Shown here piece after piece: positions 1-7,972 of a stretch of DNA of 64,000 nt (within the stretch, counting starts at the first letter, position 1; each line of letters starts with the position of its first letter). The position numbers and the translations under genes were made by a program. This stretch comes from an uncultured Maribacter sp. (GTDB lineage Bacteria; Bacteroidota; Bacteroidia; Flavobacteriales; Flavobacteriaceae). The notes under the pieces are model-generated. The model had not been told where the DNA came from and made no database searches. It was given only the letters and a program-made list of their open reading frames with translations. The DNA lies in contig CANMKG010000003.1 in NCBI GenBank assembly GCA_947498505.1, forward strand, positions 434,001-498,000. The letters are read 5' to 3'.

Positions 1-36
1 TGTTTTGTTTACGTAATTAAAAAAGTAAGCCGTAAG

Positions 37-66
37 ACCGATATTCGTATCGGTTTTGTCTTTTTG
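37..66 (+). terminator. Intrinsic terminator of an upstream plus-strand gene
   Basis: A perfect 7-bp stem (ACCGATA at 37-43, TATCGGT at 48-54) closed by a TTCG tetraloop is followed by a T-rich run up to 66. It reads as a rho-independent terminator for a plus-strand transcript that enters from outside the window. It lies against the 3' end of the convergent PhzF-family gene. Confidence 0.75.
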
Positions 67-67
67 G

Positions 68-874
68 CTATATTCTCAACACACCTTCTAAAACAATTTG
101 AGCAGAACTTTTGATGCTTATTTTATTCTTTTGTAAAAGTTCAACCTCCATAAAACCAGTTCTGGGTGAGCATTGAAAAGAATTCATTTTATCTTTTTTA
201 AGAATAGCTCCCCAATATGGCGCTAAAAAAGTATGTGTAGCTCCAGTTACAGGGTCTTCATTGGTACCACTCCAAGGCCAAAAATATCTAGATTCAAAGT
301 CAAAATTACTTTTATTGGATAATGCGGTAACCAGAACTCCATTTATGGAATCTTGAGATTGGTATAAAGCTTCAAAATTTGGAGTTAAGTTTTGTAAAAC
401 AATACAATCTTTTATATGAAGCAACATAATTTTGGTTTCTTCATTATAAACACAATTAATTACTTCTTCTATTCCTAAAGCACTTAATAAATTGTTAGAA
501 ACCTTAATTGGAATTGTAGCATACTTGGGAAATTCCATTTGGATAGTATTGTCGTCTTTTTTTTCAATTTTTAGCTTTAAATTTTGAATATTGGTAAACT
601 GAATGATATTAAGACTTTGGTTTTGTTCAAAAATAACTTTTGATGCTGCTAAACTGGCATGACCACATAAAGGAATTTCCATTTTTGGAGAAAAAAAACG
701 AATTAAAAATTCGTTTTCGTTTTGCTGAAATACAAAAGTGGTTTCTGAATGTCCTAACTCTTTAGCTATAGATAACATTATATCAGCTTCTAGTTCTTCG
801 GTTGTAATACATACTCCAGCTGGGTTGCCCTTAAAGGGTTCATTTGTAAATGAATTAACAATATAGGTTTTCAT
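68..874 (-). CDS. PhzF family isomerase/epimerase-like protein
   Basis: A 268-residue member of the PhzF / diaminopimelate-epimerase-fold family, close to the usual length. Visible family marks are the N-terminal NSFTNEPFKGNPAGV, the catalytic-type Glu in GHSETTFVF (Glu44, matching Glu45 of phenazine PhzF), CGHASLAA, and NEDPVTGATHTFLAP in the second half. Family members isomerise small amino-acid-derived substrates, and the substrate cannot be read here. The start lies 2 nt after the stop of the upstream PLP decarboxylase-like gene, so both are probably one transcript controlled by the divergent MocR-type regulator. No phenazine genes are near, so a phenazine role is unlikely. Confidence 0.85.
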   Translation of the reverse strand: MKTYIVNSFTNEPFKGNPAGVCITTEELEADIMLSIAKELGHSETTFVFQQNENEFLIRFFSPKMEIPLCGHASLAASKVIFEQNQSLNIIQFTNIQNLKLKIEKKDDNTIQMEFPKYATIPIKVSNNLLSALGIEEVINCVYNEETKIMLLHIKDCIVLQNLTPNFEALYQSQDSINGVLVTALSNKSNFDFESRYFWPWSGTNEDPVTGATHTFLAPYWGAILKKDKMNSFQCSPRTGFMEVELLQKNKISIKSSAQIVLEGVLRI

Positions 875-876
875 GT

Positions 877-2298
877 TTATTTGGCTATAAGTGTGTTTTT
901 TTGAACTTCTCGTAATGCCTGCTTAAAAGAATTTACAGATCTAGTTACATCTTCTTTTGTTGTTGCCCAAGAACAAACACTAATACGAATTACCTGTTTT
1001 CCTTTCCATTGCGATCCACCAACCCAACACGTTCTTAATTTTTGAATACGATTTAAGGTTTTTAAGGTTAACTCATCGGTATTACAGCGTACCAGTATTT
1101 GGTTAAAAACAACATCATTTAGTATGGTAAAATCGTTTTCGTTTTTTAATTCGTTTGCGAATTGCTGAGCTCTTTTATGCATTCCTAAAATCATTTCATC
1201 TACACCACTTTTTCCTAAATATTTTAGAATGGCCCAAAGCTCCACAATTCTGGCTCGTCTAGACATTTCTGGCGTGTAAAAAGTACCATCTCTCTCTTTA
1301 CTTGTTATAATATAACTTCCAGACATATGTAAAGCACTCATTAGAGCTTCTTTGTCTTCACATAATACAACACCGCTATCATAAGGCGTGTTTAAAGTTT
1401 TATGTCCGTCTACTGCCCAAGAATTTGCTTTTTCTGCTCCTTTGGTTAAATGTTTTAATTGGTTAACCGCCCCAACCCAAAAACCAAAGGCGCCATCAAT
1501 ATGCACCCAAGCGCCTGCTTTATTTGCTTTTTCGCAAATGCTTTCAAAATCATCAAACGAGCCACTATTTACGTTACCCGCTTGTAGTATTAATAAAGTG
1601 GTGTTATCTAGTTCTGGTATTAATTCAGGTACTATTTTTCCTTGATTATCAACATCTACCCACTCAATGGTATTTTTTCCAAAACCTAAAAGACTAATGG
1701 CTTTTAAAACCGTAGAGTGCGCTTGTTTTCCAGTGACTACTCTTATTTTTGGAGCATTAAAAAAGCCATTCTCGTTGATATTCCAATTTTGATTTGCCAG
1801 TAGTCGATATCTTGCAGCGGCAAGTCCACAAAATGTTGCCATTGATGTTCCACTAACAAAACCTGCCGCCGTGCGTTTTGGAAGATTAAATATATTTTTC
1901 AGCCAATTTTCAACTACGGTTTCTAGTTTTGAACCAATAGGAGATAGCACATTCATTGTTGGCGATTGATCCCAATAAGTAGCTAAGTTTTTGGCAGCTA
2001 ACCCAACTGGTACAGAACTACCGCATACAAAACCAAAATACCTGCCTCCCATGTTAGCCACTGTAGCAGGGGAACCGTAGGTATGTAAATGTTCTAGTAC
2101 AGTATGTGCATTAGAACTATTTTCTGGCATTTCTTCATCAAAATTTGTTAAATCTGTTAATGCTTTTTCCGTAGGAAAAACATTTCGGTCAAATATTTCT
2201 GTTAGGTAATTGTATCCGTTTGTTTGGGCAGAGGTGAAAATACTTTCATCTTGGATATCAGAATACATTTTATCTTGGATTGTACTTTTTTTAGTCAT
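877..2298 (-). CDS. PLP-dependent group II decarboxylase-like protein
   Basis: A 473-residue fold-type I PLP enzyme of the aromatic amino acid / glutamate decarboxylase family. It has a stacking His in GKQAHST (His194), a pyridine-ring Asp in VHIDGAFG (Asp268) and a Schiff-base Lys in WAVDGHKTLNTPYD (Lys300). The C-terminal RISVCSWATT is also typical of this group. The substrate is unknown, and some members of this subgroup act as aldehyde-forming or non-decarboxylating enzymes. It is the first gene of a two-gene unit with the PhzF-family gene. The 91-bp divergent spacer holds repeats likely bound by the MocR-type regulator, so induction by an amine or amino acid is a reasonable inference. 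Confidence 0.85.
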   Translation of the reverse strand: MTKKSTIQDKMYSDIQDESIFTSAQTNGYNYLTEIFDRNVFPTEKALTDLTNFDEEMPENSSNAHTVLEHLHTYGSPATVANMGGRYFGFVCGSSVPVGLAAKNLATYWDQSPTMNVLSPIGSKLETVVENWLKNIFNLPKRTAAGFVSGTSMATFCGLAAARYRLLANQNWNINENGFFNAPKIRVVTGKQAHSTVLKAISLLGFGKNTIEWVDVDNQGKIVPELIPELDNTTLLILQAGNVNSGSFDDFESICEKANKAGAWVHIDGAFGFWVGAVNQLKHLTKGAEKANSWAVDGHKTLNTPYDSGVVLCEDKEALMSALHMSGSYIITSKERDGTFYTPEMSRRARIVELWAILKYLGKSGVDEMILGMHKRAQQFANELKNENDFTILNDVVFNQILVRCNTDELTLKTLNRIQKLRTCWVGGSQWKGKQVIRISVCSWATTKEDVTRSVNSFKQALREVQKNTLIAK

Positions 2299-2345
2299 GG
2301 GTAATTATGATTATGTTTCTTTTTCAAAATTCAACATAAATTTGA

Positions 2346-2388
2346 AACCATAACAGATTCAGTTTTTGTATTTTTAACCAGTACAGAT
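2346..2388 (+). promoter_or_regulatory. Direct-repeat operator for the MocR/GabR-type regulator
   Basis: Two direct copies of AACCAnnACAGAT lie at 2346-2358 and 2376-2388, exactly 30 bp apart (about three helical turns), between the divergent decarboxylase and MocR-type genes. MocR/GabR proteins are known to bind widely spaced direct repeats, the GabR repeat containing ACCA. The downstream copy abuts the first possible start codon at 2390, which favours the second start at 2402. Confidence 0.5.
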
Positions 2389-2401
2389 AATGGTTTTTAA
2401 A

Positions 2402-3835
2402 ATGAAAAGCGCGACTAAAAGTTTTTTATATAATAATATAGCTCATGCTATAGAGGAGCAAATAAATCAAGGTTTATTAAAGTTTGGGGATAAATTGCCT
2501 TCGGTAAGGATACTTAAAAAAGAGTACGGTGTAAGTGTGAGTACAGTACTTGAAGCATATTATAGATTAGAAGCGAAGAGTTTAATAGAATCAAGACCAC
2601 GCTCAGGATATTATGTTGTGTATTCCGAAAATAAATCGCTTCAAAAGCCTGCGAAAACAGCCCCAAAAGCGGAACCTGTATTACGTGAGGTAACTGATAT
2701 TATTATTGATTTTTATGAAAGAATAAATGATAAAAGTATTGTAAATCTGTCTTTAGGTATACCATCACCAGAGTTAATGCCAGTTGCAAAATTGAATAAA
2801 ACGGTTAACGAAACTGTTGCAAAACTTCCAGCAGGAGGAACGTATTATGACAGTATTCAGGGAAGCGAAAACTTAAGAAGGCAAATTGCACAACGAACAC
2901 TTTTATGGGGAGGTAACCTTAAAGAACAAGATATTATAACCACTACAGGGTGCACAAGTGCATTGTCTTTAGCACTAATGGCTGTTACTAAGGCTGGAGA
3001 TACTATCGCAGTAGAGAGTCCTGTTTTTTTTGGAATACTGCAATTAGCAAATGCATTACAACTTAGAGTATTAGAATTACCAACCGATGTAGATTTGGGA
3101 ATAGATTTAGCTCTGCTGGAAAAATCAATCAAAAAACAAAAGCTTAAAGCAGTTGTTATAATATCAAATTTTAATAACCCTTTAGGAAGTATTATGCCAG
3201 ATGAGAACAAAAAAGGCATTGTAAAAATTATTGAAAAGTATGAGATACCTTTAATAGAAGATGATATTTACGGAGAAATTTACTTTGAAAAGAAACGCCC
3301 AAATACTTGTAAAACTTATGATGCTAAAGGATTAGTAATGTGGCTGGGGTCTTTTTCAAAAACCATTGCTGGAGGATACAGAGTAGGGTGGATTGCTCCA
3401 GGAAAATTTTTGCAAGAGGTTTTAAAGTTAAAACTATGTCTTTCATCATCTACCCCAACAATTACGCAAGAGGCTATTGCTAATTTCTTAGCAAAAGGTA
3501 GATATGACTATCATTTGAGAAAACTCCGCCAAACTTTATATGCTAATAGTTTAAAGTATATGGCAGCAGTTGTGGATTATTTTCCCGCAGATACCAGAGT
3601 TAGTAAACCCAAGGGCAGTTTTTTATTGTGGATAGAATTGAATGAAAATATTGATGTAAATAAGCTATATAAAAAAGCACTAGAGTATGGTATTGTTTTT
3701 ACTCCTGGGAATATTTTCACCCTTCAAAATCAATATAAAAATTGTATGCGACTTAGCTATGGAATGCCTTGGAGTACCAAAATAGAAAAGGCTTTGAAAG
3801 AATTAGGAGAACTTTTAAAAAATAGTAGTCTTTAA
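2402..3835 (+). CDS. MocR/GabR-type transcriptional regulator (GntR HTH + aminotransferase domain)
   Basis: A 477-residue fusion of an N-terminal GntR winged helix (about residues 1-75, with KFGDKLPSVRILKKEYGVS and the wing RPRSGYYVV) to a fold-type I aminotransferase domain (about 110-475). The domain keeps NFNNPLGS, EDDIYGEI, the PLP-lysine motif WLGSFSKTIAGGYRVGW and the C-terminal RLSYGMPW. In such proteins the PLP domain senses an effector rather than acting as an enzyme. It is divergent from the decarboxylase/PhzF pair, its probable target. The ATG at 2402 is preferred because the ATG at 2390 directly abuts an operator repeat. Its 3' end overlaps the convergent YwqK gene by 21 nt. Confidence 0.85.
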   Translation: MKSATKSFLYNNIAHAIEEQINQGLLKFGDKLPSVRILKKEYGVSVSTVLEAYYRLEAKSLIESRPRSGYYVVYSENKSLQKPAKTAPKAEPVLREVTDIIIDFYERINDKSIVNLSLGIPSPELMPVAKLNKTVNETVAKLPAGGTYYDSIQGSENLRRQIAQRTLLWGGNLKEQDIITTTGCTSALSLALMAVTKAGDTIAVESPVFFGILQLANALQLRVLELPTDVDLGIDLALLEKSIKKQKLKAVVIISNFNNPLGSIMPDENKKGIVKIIEKYEIPLIEDDIYGEIYFEKKRPNTCKTYDAKGLVMWLGSFSKTIAGGYRVGWIAPGKFLQEVLKLKLCLSSSTPTITQEAIANFLAKGRYDYHLRKLRQTLYANSLKYMAAVVDYFPADTRVSKPKGSFLLWIELNENIDVNKLYKKALEYGIVFTPGNIFTLQNQYKNCMRLSYGMPWSTKIEKALKELGELLKNSSL

Positions 3836-4411
3836 TAAATGACCTTTGTGGTCATAAATTTTCCAAACACCTATTTTTTTACCATTTTTATAATCACCTT
3901 TATCATGAATTTGACCATTTTTAAAGTAAGAAATCCATCTACCGTTAGGTTTTCCGTTTTCATAATTTTCAATATTGGATATTTCCCCTGAATCGTAGTA
4001 ATATTTCCATTCCCCAGTATTCCCCTCTGGATTATAAATTCGTACATATTTTAGGGTACCATCCTTTGCGTAATGTTTCCAAGTACCATCTTTGTAGTTG
4101 TTTTTATGATTTCCACCAAAATATAATTGCCCGTTAAAATGATAGACTTTCCATTCGCCTTCTAAAACATCATCTTTAAAAGTTTCTATTTTAAATATTT
4201 TGCCATTGCTGTAATAGCGTACCCATTTGCCATTTTTTTTGTTATTAATAAGTTTACCAGTTAACAATACATCGCCGTTTTCAAAAAAATCGGTTACTTC
4301 TATTACTTCTTTTTCATAAGAAATGGTAATACCAGTTTTTTCTTTGTTTGAGGTATTGCAGCCTTGAATTAACTGAAAAGCTATTAAAAATAAGAATATG
4401 TTTTTTTTCAA
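3815..4411 (-). CDS. YwqK-type (MORN-like) repeat lipoprotein
   Basis: A 198-residue protein with a lipoprotein signal (lipobox LIQGC near residue 18). About six YwqK-type repeats of 22-24 residues follow, each built like NGKWVRYYSNGKIFKIETF. Such repeats form beta-hairpin stacks. The family is often annotated as 'toxin-antitoxin YwqK antitoxin', but nothing here supports a toxin partner and a lipoprotein cannot be a cytoplasmic antitoxin. It lies 12 nt downstream of a small membrane protein gene, probably in the same transcript. A second YwqK-repeat protein occurs at 53.5-54.0 kb. Confidence 0.75.
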   Translation of the reverse strand: MKKNIFLFLIAFQLIQGCNTSNKEKTGITISYEKEVIEVTDFFENGDVLLTGKLINNKKNGKWVRYYSNGKIFKIETFKDDVLEGEWKVYHFNGQLYFGGNHKNNYKDGTWKHYAKDGTLKYVRIYNPEGNTGEWKYYYDSGEISNIENYENGKPNGRWISYFKNGQIHDKGDYKNGKKIGVWKIYDHKGHLLKTTIF

Positions 4412-4423
4412 TGTAAAAGAGTA

Positions 4424-4963
4424 TTAGTTAGCATTCCATTTTTCCCAATTGTGAGGTTCTTTTCTACCATCCCAAAAATACTTAAAAGGCAGTGGTTTTT
4501 TTTGCCAAGGAGCAAGAGGGTATATATCGTAATTATCATCATAGTCATAAAGACCATAGGTAGGATTTTCTCCCCAGAAAAACTCAAATTTTACGGTTTC
4601 CTTTAGCTCGCTGATATAAACTTTTCCAAGTACAATGTGATGTGTGGAGCCACTAACTGCCGTTGTGAATGCTTTTGTTTTTTCTATTTTTAAAGTAGTA
4701 CCAATGGGGAGCTTATATATCGGCTCTGTGGTCTCATAAAAATTGGTATTAGTTATATCTAGGATATATGGATTTTCTAAAGCGTGTTTGTGTATGGTTA
4801 TAAAACATTCTTGTTTGGTTTTTAAGGTTTTTTCAACAATAGTATTATAGGGATACTTATCGGACAAATCCTTAGTTTTTGTTCTAAATACAAAATAAAA
4901 AGACCCTAAAATAATAATTGCGCCAAGTGTAAGTAAACTGAGTATTATATTTTTTAAGGTCAT
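4424..4963 (-). CDS. Membrane-anchored hypothetical protein
   Basis: I do not recognise this 179-residue protein. Residues 5-27 form one hydrophobic segment (IILSLLTLGAIIILGSFYFV) and act as an anchor or uncleaved signal. The rest is soluble and rich in aromatic residues, ending in a Trp/Pro-rich tail (PLAPWQKKPLPFKYFW). It probably faces the periplasm. It is 12 nt from the YwqK lipoprotein downstream, which suggests cotranscription and an envelope role. Confidence 0.6.
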   Translation of the reverse strand: MTLKNIILSLLTLGAIIILGSFYFVFRTKTKDLSDKYPYNTIVEKTLKTKQECFITIHKHALENPYILDITNTNFYETTEPIYKLPIGTTLKIEKTKAFTTAVSGSTHHIVLGKVYISELKETVKFEFFWGENPTYGLYDYDDNYDIYPLAPWQKKPLPFKYFWDGRKEPHNWEKWNAN

Positions 4964-4988
4964 AGTAATAGTTTAATGTTGTTTATTG

Positions 4989-5195
4989 CTACTGTAATTT
5001 TCTAAAAGAATCTTTGTCTTTCTCGTAAGCAACAATAATTAATCTCGGTTGAACTGTGATTAGTTCTTTTCTTACAATTTCTGAAAATAGATTATGGTTA
5101 GATATATCTTCCAATGTGTTACTAAAACATATCAAATTACAAACTATAGAAGTCCGCACATGATAACTAAAACTACCACTAAATTGTAAAGTACA
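4989..5195 (-). pseudogene. Possible C-terminal gene remnant with no start codon
   Basis: The minus-strand frame is open for 68 codons and ends with TAG at 4989-4991. Its conceptual product has ordinary soluble-protein composition, for example LFSEIVRKELITVQPRLIIV, with hydrophobic and charged residues alternating as in a beta strand plus helix. No ATG lies in frame, and an in-frame TGA (5196-5198) closes it just after the WG-repeat gene. It could be the tail of a deleted or frame-shifted gene, or chance. Confidence 0.3.
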
Positions 5196-5202
5196 TCATG
5201 AA

Positions 5203-7005
5203 TTAGTAATCTGTAATAAGATTTCCATAAGAATCATACCTTCTTTCATCAAATTGTAAATTAGTATTTTCACCTGTTCCATCAATGGTATATGAATCTG
5301 CTTTTTCCGTAATTAGGACTTTACCATCTTTGTTAATGAGCTGATACGTATCCTCTGTGGAAATCCATGTAAGACCATTTTTATGGAATATAATTTTGTG
5401 GTAAATTAATGGAACTATAGTTTTCCCTGTACGATCGATCACCCCGTATTTGTATGCTTCATTCTGCACAAAGGCGACCCCATTTTTGAAATTTTCAACA
5501 GCTCTAAATTCAAAAGGTATGGCAACTTCTCCCGAAGTAGTTATAAAGCCATACTTTCCGTTTTTTCTTGCAACAATTCGGTCATCGAAAGGAGTTCCAA
5601 TATCAGTGATGCCCTCTAGTTTTTTAATGGCACCCGTGGCACTTAAAATGTAGTTTTCTTTTGCAGTACCAATGCCATATACATAGTGATCATCAAGGGC
5701 GTAAAGTTTTGCAAAGGGAATATCTGACAGTAACTTATACTCGGCATTGTACATAAGTAAGTGATCATTCCCTGCTTGTTGTATAAACGCAAGTCCGTTA
5801 GTGGCTTCCCATATATAAGTTACATTGAGTTGGTCAAGGTTTTTGGTTTTTAAATTTAAATGATAGTAGACACTATCGTTTGTAAAATAACGTGAACCTA
5901 GACTTTTAATGGGAGTAAAAGGAATCCTGAAAAGTTCTTTGGCATTTGCATCTAAAAAGATATTCTCCTTTTTATTTTGCATCAGAATAATATCACCAAA
6001 AGTACTGTCGTTTTTAGCGAAAAAGGTAATTGTTTTAGATCTCTCCTCGGTTTCAAAAAATAGTCGAAGACTCTCAATATTTCCTTCAAAAAAATATTGT
6101 AGATGGTAAACACCGTCATTATCTTTGATAGCTTTAAACTTGTCTATTTTTTTAAGGAGGTATTTTTTAAAGGATTTGGTATCCTCGAACTTATTACTCT
6201 TAAATTTTGTTTTTAAGTCTTCTAAAAAACCTTGCAACGCACTGAATTCATTATCAGATGTATGAGAAAAAGAACTATGATTTTGGTTTAAGAACTTTCC
6301 TTTGGTGTTAAGAGCACGAATTGTTAATTGGTCTTTGTATTCGTCGCTTATGGTTAAATACAGATAATTTTTCTCCAGTTTTTTTACCGTAATAATCGCA
6401 TCTTTATACTTTATTCTTTTGGTATTTTTGGCTGCTTCTAAAGAATCGTAAGCAGTGGTATAGCGGATATTATAGTCGATTTGAACACTGTCTATGGTGG
6501 CTATTTTACCCCAAGGTTTTTCAAAAAAGAAACTAATTTTGTTATCGTGTATACCTTCAGTAACTCTGGAGCCATCTTTATAAAAAATAGTTTTAGGGGT
6601 GAGTTTTTCTTTCATGCCTTCACCCATCCAAACGGTATGCCAATACTCGTCTCCTATTTTCTTGAATTTTAAAAATGATTTGTTTTCACGAAAACTCTGT
6701 TGAATACCAATAGTATTAAATTGATGCAAGGCTTTATACACGTTCAAAGTATCTATCTTAAACGGCTTTTCAAATTTCTCTTCTTCTAAAGTATAATTTT
6801 TGATTTGATCTTCACCTGGACTTTCAAAAAAACCGGAAAAGATTCTGGCCACTTCAATACGTTCATCTAACTCCTGTTCTAGTTCGTCTAAATTGGCATC
6901 ATCTATACGTGCTAATAAAGCATCCATTTCAGCAAGCGTTTCCTGTGCTGACAGGGAATGAAAATGGATTATAATGAAGAGGCCTAAAACTAGAATTTTT
7001 TTCAT
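5203..7005 (-). CDS. WG-repeat protein, secreted
   Basis: About 600 residues. The ATG at 7005 is preferred over one six codons earlier because it gives a clean signal peptide (MKKILVLGLFIIIHFHSLSAQ). The middle is an unrecognised beta-rich region. The C-terminal quarter carries WG repeats such as NGKYGFITTSGEVAIPFEF and YKYGVIDRTGKTIVPLIYH, which form beta-propeller-like or stacked hairpin units. It lies 36 nt downstream of the PorP/SprF gene in the same direction and may belong to the same surface-protein unit. No enzymatic motif is visible. Confidence 0.65.
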   Translation of the reverse strand: MKKILVLGLFIIIHFHSLSAQETLAEMDALLARIDDANLDELEQELDERIEVARIFSGFFESPGEDQIKNYTLEEEKFEKPFKIDTLNVYKALHQFNTIGIQQSFRENKSFLKFKKIGDEYWHTVWMGEGMKEKLTPKTIFYKDGSRVTEGIHDNKISFFFEKPWGKIATIDSVQIDYNIRYTTAYDSLEAAKNTKRIKYKDAIITVKKLEKNYLYLTISDEYKDQLTIRALNTKGKFLNQNHSSFSHTSDNEFSALQGFLEDLKTKFKSNKFEDTKSFKKYLLKKIDKFKAIKDNDGVYHLQYFFEGNIESLRLFFETEERSKTITFFAKNDSTFGDIILMQNKKENIFLDANAKELFRIPFTPIKSLGSRYFTNDSVYYHLNLKTKNLDQLNVTYIWEATNGLAFIQQAGNDHLLMYNAEYKLLSDIPFAKLYALDDHYVYGIGTAKENYILSATGAIKKLEGITDIGTPFDDRIVARKNGKYGFITTSGEVAIPFEFRAVENFKNGVAFVQNEAYKYGVIDRTGKTIVPLIYHKIIFHKNGLTWISTEDTYQLINKDGKVLITEKADSYTIDGTGENTNLQFDERRYDSYGNLITDY

Positions 7006-7041
7006 GATAGTATTTGTAAACATAATACCTACTACATTTAA

Positions 7042-7962
7042 TTACTTTATCGAGTAACCATCTCCAAATTGGTAGCTTAAAATAAAACCATGAGTATTGC
7101 CTAAAGGAGAATCATTGGTTGCTAGGTTATAATTATAAATAGCTCTAACATTATCAAACAGGTAAATACCAGCTAAAAGATTTATAGCACTACTGGTTCT
7201 GTAACCTGTTCCAATTTCAAATTTGTTTCTAAAGCTTATGGCTATGTTTAAATCGACCTGTAATGGGGCACCATTTTCATATTTTAATAATGCGTTGGGT
7301 TTTATCATTAAATCTTTAAATCTATTATTAAAAAAACGGTATCCCAAATAACCGTAATATGGACTTTTTAGTTCAATGTTATCTTCAGTTGCTAATGCAT
7401 CACCTAAAACATTTGGAGAAGAAAAACCAGCGTAAAAAGAGGCGTGGTTGAATAGAAAACCTATACCAACTGTTGGTATTGAGGCGTTAATATCCTGAGA
7501 AAAATTAGGGTCTCCAATAATTCCTAATTGAGTTAAGTTATTTTGATATTGCTGTAAACCAGCAGTAATACTAAAAGATAAAACACCAGCATCATACAGT
7601 TGCCAGTATGGTCTGTTACTTTTAAAATCAAAAAATATCTTATAGGAATATGCAGCAAAAAAACTTGTGGATTTGGTAACTCCAATTTCATCTCTAAGAA
7701 TACCTGCACCTATACCTACTTTTTTTCTGTTTAAAGAACCGTGCCCGCTAAGGGAAAAACTTCTTGGGCTACCTTCGAATTGATTAAAAAAACCAGAATT
7801 ACTAATGGAAAATTCAGGACTTTTAGTCATACCTGCATAAGCACTATTAATTATAAACGGATTGTAGTTGTATTCTGTAAATATTGGCGTTTGTTGCCCG
7901 TTAGAAAAGGCTATGCATAGTAAGGCGATAGCTATAAAAGCTGAGAATTTGTTTTTAGTCAT
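7042..7962 (-). CDS. PorP/SprF family type IX secretion outer-membrane protein
   Basis: A 306-residue protein with a signal peptide (cut near SNGQQ). It has the hallmark PorP/SprF opening PIFTEYNYNPFIINSAYAG, the NRKKVGIGAGI strand and a C-terminal YQFGDGY. The family forms outer-membrane barrels that hold or help secrete partner proteins with type B type IX C-terminal domains, such as SprF for SprB. Its start is 10 nt after the stop of the 1516-residue adhesin, a standard adhesin-SprF pairing. The central gliding and secretion genes are not in this window. Confidence 0.9.
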   Translation of the reverse strand: MTKNKFSAFIAIALLCIAFSNGQQTPIFTEYNYNPFIINSAYAGMTKSPEFSISNSGFFNQFEGSPRSFSLSGHGSLNRKKVGIGAGILRDEIGVTKSTSFFAAYSYKIFFDFKSNRPYWQLYDAGVLSFSITAGLQQYQNNLTQLGIIGDPNFSQDINASIPTVGIGFLFNHASFYAGFSSPNVLGDALATEDNIELKSPYYGYLGYRFFNNRFKDLMIKPNALLKYENGAPLQVDLNIAISFRNKFEIGTGYRTSSAINLLAGIYLFDNVRAIYNYNLATNDSPLGNTHGFILSYQFGDGYSIK

Positions 7963-7972
7963 GATTATTATG

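Noticed and set aside
68-2298. Phenazine biosynthesis
   Set aside because: The PhzF-family protein has no other phz gene nearby and the family is much broader than phenazine synthesis.
2857-3219. 120-codon minus-strand frame inside the MocR gene
   Set aside because: It lies wholly opposite a well-supported aminotransferase domain, and its product has no recognisable fold.
3815-4411. Antitoxin of a toxin-antitoxin pair (YwqK family name)
   Set aside because: The protein is a predicted lipoprotein and no toxin gene lies beside it; the name is an annotation habit.
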